The notes beneath the pieces are model-generated. The model was not told the origin of the DNA. It did no database searches and was given only the letters and a program-made list of their open reading frames with translations. Shown piece by piece: positions 50,231 through 61,446 of a stretch of DNA of 64,000 nucleotides (its first letter is position 1; each line of letters starts with the position of its first letter). The translations under genes were made by a program, and so were the position numbers. The stretch comes from Streptomyces iakyrus (GTDB lineage Bacteria; Actinomycetota; Actinomycetes; Streptomycetales; Streptomycetaceae): positions 62,001 to 126,000 of the forward strand of contig NZ_JNXI01000012.1 in NCBI RefSeq assembly GCF_000717055.1, in the 5' to 3' direction.

Positions 50231-51361
50231 CCACCTCCACCAGGGGAGCCGCCAAAACTCCCGCCGTACTCGTCCTGGAGGACGGCCGGATCTTCCGGGG
50301 CCGCGCCTACGGGGCCGTGGGGGAGACCTTCGGCGAAGCGGTGTTCTCCACCGGCATGACCGGCTACCAGGAGACCCTCACCGACCCCTCCTACCACCGC
50401 CAGGTCGTGGTGATGACCGCGCCGCACGTCGGCAACACCGGTGTGAACGACGAGGACATGGAGTCGAAGAAGATCTGGGTCTCCGGCTACGTCGTGCGCG
50501 ACCCCGCGCGCGTGCCGTCCAGCTGGCGCTCCCGGCGCACGCTGGACGAGGAGCTGGACGCCCAGGGCGTCGTCGGCATCAGCGGCATCGACACCCGCGC
50601 CCTCACCCGGCACCTGCGCGAGCGGGGCGCCATGCGCGTCGGCATCTTCAGCGGCGGCGCCGTCCAGGACGACGCCGCGCTGCTGGCCCGCGTCCAGGAA
50701 GCCCCCCAGATGAAGGGCGCGAACCTCTCCGCCGAGGTCGCCACCACCGAGCCCTACGTCGTCCCGGCCATCGGCGAGAAGAAGTTCACCGTCGCCGCCG
50801 TCGACCTCGGCATCAAGGGCATGACCCCGCACCGCATGGCCGAGCGCGGCATCGAGGTGCACGTGCTCCCGGCGACCGCGACCGTCGAGGACGTCTACGC
50901 CGTGAACCCGGACGGCGTGTTCTTCTCCAACGGCCCGGGCGACCCGGCCACCGCCGACCACCCCGTCTCCGTGATGCGGGGCGTCCTGGAGCGCGGCACC
51001 CCGCTCTTCGGCATCTGCTTCGGCAACCAGATCCTGGGCCGCGCGCTCGGCTTCGGCACCTTCAAGCTGAAGTACGGCCACCGCGGCATCAACCAGCCGG
51101 TGCAGGACCGCACGACCGGCAAGGTCGAGGTCACCGCGCACAACCACGGCTTCGCCGTCGACGCCCCGCTCGACAAGGTCTCCGACACCCCGTTCGGCCG
51201 CGCCGAGGTGTCGCACGTCTGCCTGAACGACAACGTGGTGGAGGGGCTGCAGCTCCTCGACCGCCCCGCCTTCAGCGTCCAGTACCACCCCGAAGCGGCA
51301 GCCGGCCCGCACGACGCCGCCTACCTGTTCGACCGCTTCGTATCCCTGATGGAGGGCCAGC

Positions 51362-51369
<8 letters not shown>
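50227..51369 (+). CDS. carA: Carbamoyl-phosphate synthase small subunit
   Basis: CarA supplies ammonia from glutamine to CarB. The 380-residue protein has the small-subunit N-terminal domain ([29 protein letters not shown]) and a class I amidotransferase domain with the nucleophile in [14 protein letters not shown] (Cys about 262) and the [11 protein letters not shown]is-Glu pair (about 351). Starts inside the previous gene's stop and overlaps carB by 8 bp. Confidence 0.97.
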
Positions 51370-54670
<3,301 letters not shown>

Positions 54671-54677
54671 CAGCCCC

Positions 54678-54709
54678 GAGGGGGACACCGGAAACGGTGT
54701 CCCCCTCTT
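54678..54709 (+). terminator. Hairpin between carB and pyrD
   Basis: A perfect 12-bp stem (GAGGGGGACACC and complement) with a 6-base loop, 8 bases after the carB stop and followed by TTC. It should reduce read-through into pyrD. Confidence 0.7.
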
Positions 54710-54744
54710 CGTGAGGACGCCATGTCTTCGTGAGGACACCATGT
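54707..54744 (+). repeat. 19-bp tandem duplication of the pyrD ribosome-binding segment
   Basis: Copies at 54707-54725 and 54726-54744 differ at one base. Each contains GTGAGGAC and an ATG. The first ATG (54722) opens a three-codon frame, Met-Ser-Ser-stop, ending at 54733; the second (54741) is the pyrD start. Confidence 0.85.
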
Positions 54745-55847
54745 ACAAGTACTTCTTCCGTCTCGTCTTCAAGAGGCTGGACCCGGAGCAGGCCCACCAC
54801 CTGGCCTTCCGCTGGATCCGCCTGGCCGCCCGCGTGCCCGTGCTGCGCACCTTCCTGGCGGCCGCCCTCGCGCCCCGGTACAAGGAACTGCGCACGGAGG
54901 CCCTGGGCCTGCGTATGCACGGCCCCTTCGGGCTCGCCGCGGGCTTCGACAAGAACGCCGTCGGCATCGACGGCATGGCCATGCTCGGCTTCGACCACGT
55001 CGAGATCGGCACGGTGACCGGTGAACCGCAGCCCGGCAACCCCAAGCAGCGGCTGTTCCGCCTGGTCGAGGACCGCGCGCTGATCAACCGCATGGGCTTC
55101 AACAACGACGGCTCGCTCCGCGTCGCCGCCCGCCTCGCCTCCCGCACGCCCGTCTTCAAGCCGGTCGTCGGCGTCAACATCGGCAAGACCAAGGTCGTCC
55201 CCGAGGAGGAGGCCGTCGCGGACTACGTGAAGTCCGCCGAGCGGCTCGCGCCCTACGCCGACTACCTGGTCGTCAACGTCTCCTCGCCGAACACGCCGGG
55301 GCTGCGCAACCTCCAGGCCACCGAGGCCCTGCGCCCCCTGCTGAGCGCCGTCCGCGAGGCCGCCGACCGCACGGTGTCCGCCCGTCGCGTGCCGCTCCTG
55401 GTCAAGATCGCGCCGGACTTGGCCGACGAGGACGTCGACGCCGTCGCCGACCTCGCCGTGGAACTCGGCCTGGACGGCATCATCGCGACCAACACCACCA
55501 TCGCGCGCGAGGGCCTCGGCCTGAAGTCCCACCCCTCCCTGATCAAGGAGACCGGCGGCCTGTCCGGGGCGCCCCTGAAGGAACGCTCCCTGGAGGTCCT
55601 GCGGCGCCTTTACGCGCGCGTGGGCGACCGGATCACCCTGGTGGGCGTCGGCGGCATCGAGAACGCCGAGGACGCCTGGCAGCGCATCCTGGCCGGCGCC
55701 ACGCTGGTCCAGGGCTACAGCGCCTTCATCTACGAGGGGCCCTTCTGGGGCCGCGCGATCCACAAGGGGCTCGCCGCTCGCCTGGCCACGAGCCCCTACG
55801 CCACGCTCGCCGACGCGGTGGGCGCCGACGTGAGGAAGACGGCATGA
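54741..55847 (+). CDS. pyrD: Dihydroorotate dehydrogenase (quinone), class 2
   Basis: PyrD oxidises dihydroorotate and passes electrons to the quinone pool at the membrane. The 368-residue protein has the amphipathic N-terminal helices of class 2 ([22 protein letters not shown]), [12 protein letters not shown] (about 64-75), the FMN/catalytic segment [14 protein letters not shown] with the catalytic Ser (about 176) and [12 protein letters not shown] (about 297). The ATG at 54741 was chosen because it starts the conserved helix; the frame is open to GTG 54711. It overlaps pyrF by 4 bp. Confidence 0.95.
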   Translation: MYKYFFRLVFKRLDPEQAHHLAFRWIRLAARVPVLRTFLAAALAPRYKELRTEALGLRMHGPFGLAAGFDKNAVGIDGMAMLGFDHVEIGTVTGEPQPGNPKQRLFRLVEDRALINRMGFNNDGSLRVAARLASRTPVFKPVVGVNIGKTKVVPEEEAVADYVKSAERLAPYADYLVVNVSSPNTPGLRNLQATEALRPLLSAVREAADRTVSARRVPLLVKIAPDLADEDVDAVADLAVELGLDGIIATNTTIAREGLGLKSHPSLIKETGGLSGAPLKERSLEVLRRLYARVGDRITLVGVGGIENAEDAWQRILAGATLVQGYSAFIYEGPFWGRAIHKGLAARLATSPYATLADAVGADVRKTA

Positions 55848-56689
55848 GTGGTCTCGAACCCTTCGGCGCGCGTCTGCGCCGCGCCATGGACGAGCGCGGC
55901 CCGCTGTGCGTCGGCATCGACCCGCACGTCTCCCTGCTCGCCGAGTGGGGCCTGAACGACGACGTGGCGGGCCTGGAGCGGTTCAGCCGCACGGTCGTCG
56001 AGGCGGTGGCCGACCGGGTCGCCGTGCTCAAGCCGCAGAGCGCGTTCTTCGAGCGCTTCGGCTCGCGCGGCGTCGCCGTCCTGGAGAAGTCCGTCGCCGA
56101 GGCCCGGGCGGCGGGCGCGCTGGTCGTGATGGACGCCAAGCGCGGCGACATCGGCTCCACCATGGCCGCCTACGCCGAGTCCTTCCTGCACAAGGACGCG
56201 CCGCTGTTCTCCGACGCCCTGACGGTCTCGCCGTACCTCGGCTACGGATCGCTCAGCCCGGCCGTGGCCCTGGCCCGGGAGAACGGCGCGGGCCTCTTCG
56301 TGCTGGCGCTGACGTCCAACCCGGAGGGCGGCGAGGTCCAGCACGCCGTGCGCTCCGACGGCCGGAACGTCGGAGCGACGATGCTGGCGCACCTGGCCGC
56401 CGAGAACACCGGGGAGCAGCCCCTGGGGTCCTTCGGCGCGGTCGTCGGCGCCACCCTCGGTGATCTGTCGACGTACGACCTGGACATCAACGGCCCGCTC
56501 CTCGCACCCGGCATCGGCGCGCAGGGCGCCACGCCGGCCGATCTCCCCGGGGTCTTCGGGGCGGCGGTGCGCAACGTCGTGCCGAACGTCAGCCGGGGAG
56601 TGCTACGCCACGGTCCCGAGGCGGTCGCTCTGCGTGACGCCGCGGAGCGCTTCGCGGAGGAGATCCGGCACGCCGTGACGCCCTCGTGA
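55844..56689 (+). CDS. pyrF: Orotidine 5'-phosphate decarboxylase, type 2
   Basis: PyrF makes UMP from OMP. The 281-residue protein is of the longer type 2 subfamily seen in actinobacteria, with [12 protein letters not shown] (about 22), the catalytic [14 protein letters not shown] (about 94-107) and APGIGAQG (about 222). The start overlaps the pyrD stop. pyrE is not in this cluster. Confidence 0.95.
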   Translation: MSGLEPFGARLRRAMDERGPLCVGIDPHVSLLAEWGLNDDVAGLERFSRTVVEAVADRVAVLKPQSAFFERFGSRGVAVLEKSVAEARAAGALVVMDAKRGDIGSTMAAYAESFLHKDAPLFSDALTVSPYLGYGSLSPAVALARENGAGLFVLALTSNPEGGEVQHAVRSDGRNVGATMLAHLAAENTGEQPLGSFGAVVGATLGDLSTYDLDINGPLLAPGIGAQGATPADLPGVFGAAVRNVVPNVSRGVLRHGPEAVALRDAAERFAEEIRHAVTPS

Positions 56690-56828
56690 GGCGGTCCAGA
56701 CCTTACCGCGAGACCTCCGATGAGTGGTCAGGGGCCCGCTTGAGTCTGAATACATCCTCAAATCCGGGGCATTATGTCCTAAATGTCCGTTCAGATGAAG
56801 GCTGACCAGGACTTTTCCGCTGTTCTCG

Positions 56829-56857
56829 CTGACTCTGGCGGACTTGCCCGCTAGTCT
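56829..56857 (+). promoter_or_regulatory. Promoter of the sIHF gene
   Basis: CTGACT (56829-56834) and TAGTCT (56852-56857) are 17 bases apart, a good match for the main vegetative sigma factor. An 8-bp inverted repeat (CTTGCCCG at 56843, CGGGCAAG at 56870) straddles the -10 box. The expected leader is about 100 bases. Confidence 0.6.
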
Positions 56858-56966
56858 CCGACGAGAGAACGGGCAAGCGTGTGTTGCTCGTGGCTCCCCA
56901 GGTGTGGGGCGACTAGGTTCCTCACCGGTCCGTATCCGACAGTTCGACATCCGAGGTGACGTAGGC

Positions 56967-57290
56967 GTGGCTCTTCCGCCCCTTACCCCTGAACAGCGCG
57001 CAGCCGCGCTCGAAAAGGCCGCCGCGGCTCGCCGGGAGCGGGCCGAGGTCAAGAATCGACTCAAGCACTCCGGCGCCTCCCTTCACGAGGTCATCAAGCA
57101 GGGCCAGGAGAACGACGTCATCGGCAAGATGAAGGTCTCCGCCCTCCTCGAGTCGCTGCCCGGCGTGGGCAAGGTCCGCGCCAAGCAGATCATGGAGCGA
57201 CTCGGCATCTCCGAGAGCCGCCGCGTGCGGGGTCTCGGTTCCAACCAGATCGCCTCCCTGGAGCGCGAGTTCGGCAGCACCGGCTCCTGA
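56967..57290 (+). CDS. sihF: Integration host factor, actinobacterial type (sIHF)
   Basis: The 107-residue nucleoid protein is the Streptomyces counterpart of mycobacterial mIHF, unrelated to the two-subunit IHF of E. coli. It has a long basic N-terminal helix ([21 protein letters not shown]) and a helix-two-turn-helix DNA-binding part ([21 protein letters not shown], about 62-82). It affects chromosome compaction, development and antibiotic production. The GTG at 56967 follows GAGGTGA. The pyrF-IHF-gmk-rpoZ order is shared with Mycobacterium. Confidence 0.96.
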   Translation: MALPPLTPEQRAAALEKAAAARRERAEVKNRLKHSGASLHEVIKQGQENDVIGKMKVSALLESLPGVGKVRAKQIMERLGISESRRVRGLGSNQIASLEREFGSTGS

Positions 57291-57336
57291 AACGGGCGCT
57301 CCGGGGAAGCGCGTCCCGGGCACTCCGCGATTGCTG

Positions 57337-57342
57337 GATAAT
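57337..57342 (+). promoter_or_regulatory. -10 box of a leaderless promoter for gmk
   Basis: GATAAT ends 6 bases before the ATG at 57349, and no ribosome binding site is present. The TTG at 57331, also in frame, would lie before this box. Confidence 0.55.
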
Positions 57343-57348
57343 CGCTGC

Positions 57349-57942
57349 ATGGCTGCAACACCCCGGGGGACGTCCCCCGTACCCCCGGACGTACGTCCGC
57401 GGCTGACCGTGCTCTCCGGCCCCTCCGGGGTCGGCAAGAGCACGGTCGTCGCTCATATGCGCAAGGAACACCCCGAGGTCTGGCTCTCGGTGTCGGCGAC
57501 GACCCGCAAGCCCCGCCCCGGCGAGCAGCACGGAGTCCACTACTTCTTCGTCTCCGACGACGAGATGGACAAGCTGATCGCCAACGGGGAGCTGCTGGAG
57601 TGGGCCGAGTTCGCCGGCAACCGCTACGGCACGCCGCGTGCGGCCGTGCAGGAGCGCCTGGAGAACGGCGAGCCCGTCCTCCTGGAGATCGACCTCCAGG
57701 GCGCCCGCCTGGTCCGCGAGTCGATGCCCGAGGCCCAGCTGGTGTTCCTCGCTCCTCCCTCCTGGGAGGAGCTCGTGCGCCGGCTCACCGGGCGGGGCAC
57801 CGAACCGCCCGAGGTGATCGAGCGCCGGCTCGACGCGGCGAAGATCGAACTCGCGGCCGAGCCGGAGTTCGACACCACCCTGGTCAACACCTCCGTCGAG
57901 GACGTAGCACGCGAGCTGCTAGCCTTGATGGACGTCGTGTGA
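57349..57942 (+). CDS. gmk: Guanylate kinase
   Basis: Gmk phosphorylates GMP to GDP. The 197-residue protein has the P-loop [11 protein letters not shown] (about 23-33), the GMP-binding [21 protein letters not shown] (about 51-71) and EIDLQGA (about 112). The N-terminus has a short Pro-rich extension. The ATG at 57349 is preferred because it is placed correctly for a leaderless promoter. Confidence 0.95.
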   Translation: MAATPRGTSPVPPDVRPRLTVLSGPSGVGKSTVVAHMRKEHPEVWLSVSATTRKPRPGEQHGVHYFFVSDDEMDKLIANGELLEWAEFAGNRYGTPRAAVQERLENGEPVLLEIDLQGARLVRESMPEAQLVFLAPPSWEELVRRLTGRGTEPPEVIERRLDAAKIELAAEPEFDTTLVNTSVEDVARELLALMDVV

Positions 57943-58010
57943 CCATCGCTGATCGTTCCGGTCGGCGGATCACCCCGACAGATTCTTTCCCATCCATCGG
58001 AAGGTAGAGC

Positions 58011-58283
58011 GTGTCCTCTTCCATCTCCGCGCCCGAGGGCATCATCAACCCGCCGATCGACGAGCTCCTCGAGGCCACCGACTCGAAGTACAGCCTCGTG
58101 ATCTACGCGGCCAAGCGTGCCCGCCAGATCAACGCGTACTACTCGCAGCTCGGCGAGGGTCTCCTTGAGTACGTCGGTCCTCTCGTCGACACCCACGTCC
58201 ACGAGAAGCCGCTCTCGATCGCCCTCCGCGAGATCAACGCGGGGCTCCTGACGTCCGAGGCCGTCGAGGGCCCGGCGCAGTAA
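58011..58283 (+). CDS. rpoZ: RNA polymerase omega subunit
   Basis: Omega supports assembly of RNA polymerase around beta-prime. The 90-residue protein has the conserved [28 protein letters not shown] segment (about 13-40) and the C-terminal [16 protein letters not shown] precedes the GTG at 58011. It lies between gmk and coaBC, the common order, and here a terminator follows it. Confidence 0.96.
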   Translation: MSSSISAPEGIINPPIDELLEATDSKYSLVIYAAKRARQINAYYSQLGEGLLEYVGPLVDTHVHEKPLSIALREINAGLLTSEAVEGPAQ

Positions 58284-58315
58284 GTAGGATTTACAGCATT
58301 GCGCTGACTTATCCA

Positions 58316-58344
58316 CAGGCCCGGCAGGCCGACTGCCGGGCCTG
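58316..58344 (+). terminator. Terminator after rpoZ
   Basis: A perfect 12-bp stem (CAGGCCCGGCAG and complement) with a 5-base loop lies 32 bases after the rpoZ stop. Confidence 0.75.
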
Positions 58345-58397
58345 TGGTGTGTCATGGAGTCGTACGGTGTGCCGGTTGCCGAGGTCCGGGGAGAGAC

Positions 58398-59600
58398 GTG
58401 GACAAGCCGAAGGTCGTTCTGGGGGTCAGCGGGGGCATCGCCGCCTACAAGGCCTGTGAGCTGCTGCGGCGGCTGACGGAGTCGGGCCACGAGGTGCGGG
58501 TGGTGCCCACGGCCTCCGCGCTGCACTTCGTCGGCGCCGCCACCTGGTCCGCCCTCTCCGGCAACCCCGTCTCCACCGAGGTATGGGACGACGTGCACGA
58601 GGTCCCGCACGTCCGCATCGGGCAGCACGCCGACCTGGTCGTCGTCGCCCCCGCCACCGCCGACACGCTCGCCAAGGCGGCCCACGGCCTCGCCGACGAC
58701 CTCCTCACCAACACCCTGCTCACCGCCCGCTGCCCGGTCGTCTTCGCCCCCGCCATGCACACGGAGATGTGGGAGCACCCGGCCACCCAGGAGAACGTGG
58801 CGACGCTGCGCCGCCGCGGCGCCCTCGTCATCGAACCGGCCGTCGGCCGCCTCACCGGCGTCGACACCGGCAAGGGCCGGCTGCCCGACCCGGGCGAGAT
58901 CTTCGAGGTGTGCCGCCGCGTCCTGGCCCGGGGCGTCACCGAGCCCGACCTCATGGGCCGGCACGTCGTCGTCAGTGCCGGCGGCACCCGCGAGCCCCTG
59001 GACCCCGTCCGCTTCCTCGGCAACCGCTCCTCCGGCAAGCAGGGCTACGCCCTCGCCCGCACCGCCGCCGCCCGCGGCGCCCGTGTCACGCTGATCGCCG
59101 CCAACAGCACCCTGCCCGCCCCGGCGGGCGTCGACGTCGTGCCGGTCGGAACCGCCGTGGAGCTGCGCGAGGCGGTGCTGCGGGCCGCCCCGGAGGCCGA
59201 CGCCGTGGTGATGGCGGCCGCGGTGGCGGACTTCCGCCCTGCGGCGTACGCGGCAGGGAAAATCAAGAAGAAGGACGGCCAAGAGCCGGAGCCGGTCACC
59301 CTGGTGCGGAATCCGGACATTCTCGCGGAGATCTCGGCCGACCGGGCCCGCCCCGGACAGGTGATCGTCGGCTTCGCCGCGGAGACGGACGACGTCCTGG
59401 CCAACGGCCGCGCCAAGCTCAAGCGCAAGGGCTGCGATCTCCTGGTCGTGAACGAGGTGGGGGAGCGCAAGACCTTCGGTTCCGAGGAGAACGAGGCGGT
59501 CGTGCTCGGCGCCGACGGCAGCGAGACCGCGGTGGCGCACGGACCCAAGGAAGCCCTGGCCGAAACCGTGTGGGACCTGGTGGCCGATCGCCTCAGCTGA
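58398..59600 (+). CDS. coaBC: Phosphopantothenoylcysteine synthetase/decarboxylase
   Basis: The bifunctional enzyme carries out two steps of coenzyme A synthesis. The 400-residue protein has the N-terminal FMN-dependent CoaC domain ([52 protein letters not shown]) and the C-terminal CoaB domain ([49 protein letters not shown]). The GTG at 58398 follows GGGGAGAG. The open frame upstream to 58344 lies in the terminator and is not used. Confidence 0.95.
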   Translation: MDKPKVVLGVSGGIAAYKACELLRRLTESGHEVRVVPTASALHFVGAATWSALSGNPVSTEVWDDVHEVPHVRIGQHADLVVVAPATADTLAKAAHGLADDLLTNTLLTARCPVVFAPAMHTEMWEHPATQENVATLRRRGALVIEPAVGRLTGVDTGKGRLPDPGEIFEVCRRVLARGVTEPDLMGRHVVVSAGGTREPLDPVRFLGNRSSGKQGYALARTAAARGARVTLIAANSTLPAPAGVDVVPVGTAVELREAVLRAAPEADAVVMAAAVADFRPAAYAAGKIKKKDGQEPEPVTLVRNPDILAEISADRARPGQVIVGFAAETDDVLANGRAKLKRKGCDLLVVNEVGERKTFGSEENEAVVLGADGSETAVAHGPKEALAETVWDLVADRLS

Positions 59601-59751
59601 CGGCTCAGGCGCCGCGTACCCCCGCGAAAGCGGCGGATCGGGGCGTGGCGCCTCTGGCCAACGCCGCCAGGCATTGGGCAGAATGCCCGTGCCGCAGGTC
59701 ACAGCACTCCCGAGTGGCGAGACGGGGGGACCGTGGCCGAAGCGTGACCCG

Positions 59752-59757
59752 TAAACT
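59752..59757 (+). promoter_or_regulatory. Candidate -10 box for metK
   Basis: TAAACT lies 79 bases before the metK start. The leader that follows contains a 9-bp hairpin (59764-59772 with 59787-59795). It does not resemble any SAM riboswitch class that I can recall. Confidence 0.45.
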
Positions 59758-59836
59758 GTTCCACGGACGGCGTCGGGTGCAGCCCCCGCCGTCCGCCAAT
59801 GATCAGCCAGCAGCCGCTGCAACCTCAGGGAGCGTT

Positions 59837-61045
59837 GTGTCCCGTCGTCTGTTCACCTCGGAGTCCGTGACCGAGGGTCACCCCGACAAGATCGCTGACC
59901 AGATCAGCGACACCATTCTCGACGCGCTTCTGCGCGAGGACCCCTCATCCCGGGTCGCCGTCGAGACCCTGATCACGACCGGCCTGGTGCACGTGGCCGG
60001 CGAGGTCACGACCAAGACGTACGCGGACATCGCGACGCTGGTCCGGAACAAGATCCTCGAAATCGGCTACGACTCCTCCAAGAAGGGCTTCGACGGCGCC
60101 TCCTGCGGCGTGTCGGTGTCGATCGGCGCGCAGTCCCCGGACATCGCCCAGGGCGTGGACACGGCGTACGAGAACCGGGTCGAGGGTGACGACGACGAAC
60201 TCGACAAGCAGGGCGCGGGCGACCAGGGCCTGATGTTCGGCTACGCGACGGACGAGACGCCGACGCTGATGCCGCTGCCGATCTTCCTGGCGCACCGCCT
60301 GTCGAAGCGCCTGTCCGACGTGCGCAAGAACGGCACGATCCCCTACCTCCGCCCGGACGGCAAGACGCAGGTCACCATCGAGTACGACGGTGACAAGGCG
60401 GTCCGCCTGGACACCGTGGTGGTCTCCTCCCAGCACGCCTCCGACATCGACCTGGACTCGCTCCTGGCCCCGGACATCAAGGAGTTCGTCGTCGAGCCGG
60501 AGCTCAAGGCGCTGCTGGACGAGGGCATCAAGCTCGACACGGAGAACTACCGTCTCCTGGTCAACCCGACCGGCCGTTTCGAGATCGGCGGCCCGATGGG
60601 TGACGCCGGCCTGACCGGCCGCAAGATCATCATCGACACCTACGGCGGCATGGCCCGTCACGGCGGTGGCGCGTTCTCCGGCAAGGACCCGTCCAAGGTC
60701 GACCGTTCCGCGGCGTACGCGATGCGCTGGGTCGCGAAGAACATCGTGGCCGCGGGCCTCGCCACCCGCTGCGAGGTCCAGGTCGCGTACGCGATCGGCA
60801 AGGCCGAGCCGGTCGGCCTGTTCGTCGAGACCTTCGGCACCGCCAAGATCGACACGGAGAAGATCGAGAAGGCGATCGACGAGGTCTTCGACCTCCGTCC
60901 GGCCGCCATCATCCGCGACCTCGACCTTCTCCGCCCGATCTACTCCCAGACCGCGGCGTACGGCCACTTCGGCCGCGAGCTGCCCGACTTCACCTGGGAG
61001 CGGACGGACCGCGTGGACGCGCTGCGCAAGGCCGCGGGGCTGTAG
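59837..61045 (+). CDS. metK: S-adenosylmethionine synthetase
   Basis: MetK makes SAM from methionine and ATP. The 402-residue protein has [20 protein letters not shown] (about 5-24), [12 protein letters not shown] (about 129-140), and the phosphate-binding [19 protein letters not shown] (about 277-295). The GTG at 59837 follows AGGGAG. SAM supply affects antibiotic production in Streptomyces. A terminator follows. Confidence 0.97.
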   Translation: MSRRLFTSESVTEGHPDKIADQISDTILDALLREDPSSRVAVETLITTGLVHVAGEVTTKTYADIATLVRNKILEIGYDSSKKGFDGASCGVSVSIGAQSPDIAQGVDTAYENRVEGDDDELDKQGAGDQGLMFGYATDETPTLMPLPIFLAHRLSKRLSDVRKNGTIPYLRPDGKTQVTIEYDGDKAVRLDTVVVSSQHASDIDLDSLLAPDIKEFVVEPELKALLDEGIKLDTENYRLLVNPTGRFEIGGPMGDAGLTGRKIIIDTYGGMARHGGGAFSGKDPSKVDRSAAYAMRWVAKNIVAAGLATRCEVQVAYAIGKAEPVGLFVETFGTAKIDTEKIEKAIDEVFDLRPAAIIRDLDLLRPIYSQTAAYGHFGRELPDFTWERTDRVDALRKAAGL

Positions 61046-61069
61046 GTCCCGTCCCTCAGGGCATCACGT

Positions 61070-61101
61070 GAGGCCCGGCACCCATCGGGGGGCCGGGCCT
61101 C
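61070..61101 (+). terminator. Terminator after metK
   Basis: A perfect 10-bp stem (GAGGCCCGGC and complement) with a 12-base loop, 24 bases after the metK stop. Confidence 0.7.
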
Positions 61102-61433
61102 CGGCATGCTCTTGCTCTCCGGCCTCGTCGGGACCGCACCCGCCCCGCGCGGGCTGCTCGCCTCGCGTGGGCCGCTCCCGCCGGGCGCGGCCCCGTTCCT
61201 GCCGTACGGCCGTCACAACGGCTCGCGGGCGGCGGCGGGCGCTCTCTACGGTGGAGAGTGCCGGGGCGCCCGGTGCGAAGGTGACGGACACTTCTGGGCT
61301 CGATGCAGCCCCCGCGGGTTCGCATCCCGCCGTCGGCCGGGTGGCGCCCGGTGGCGTGGCCGAGTGGTCCAAGGCGAGTGCGCGCCGTCACCGCGAGAGA
61401 ACTCGGGCGTCTCCGCTTGTCAGTGGCGTTTGG

Positions 61434-61440
61434 TAAGAAT
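61434..61440 (+). promoter_or_regulatory. -10 box of a leaderless promoter for priA
   Basis: TAAGAAT ends 6 bases before the GTG at 61447; no ribosome binding site is present. A TTGTCA sits at 61417 but the spacing is too short for a -35 box. Confidence 0.4.
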
Positions 61441-61446
61441 GCAAGC

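Larger units (their letters stand above)
61046..61446 (+). other. 401-bp spacer before priA
   Basis: No gene that I can support. It contains the metK terminator, a small 5-bp hairpin around 61235-61260, two tRNA-like segments (61314-61330 and 61350-61376) and the priA promoter region. Confidence 0.6.

Noticed and set aside
58583..59836. Long in-frame extension upstream of metK running through coaBC
   Set aside because: It is Arg/Pro/Gly-rich out-of-frame coaBC sequence. The conserved MetK start is at the GTG at 59837 after AGGGAG.
59601..59836. SAM riboswitch before metK
   Set aside because: The leader has a hairpin but no kink-turn, pseudoknot arrangement or conserved core of any SAM riboswitch class I know.
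61350..61440. A complete serine or leucine tRNA gene
   Set aside because: Only the 5' acceptor and D-arm look right. No T-arm or matching 3' acceptor strand follows within tRNA length.
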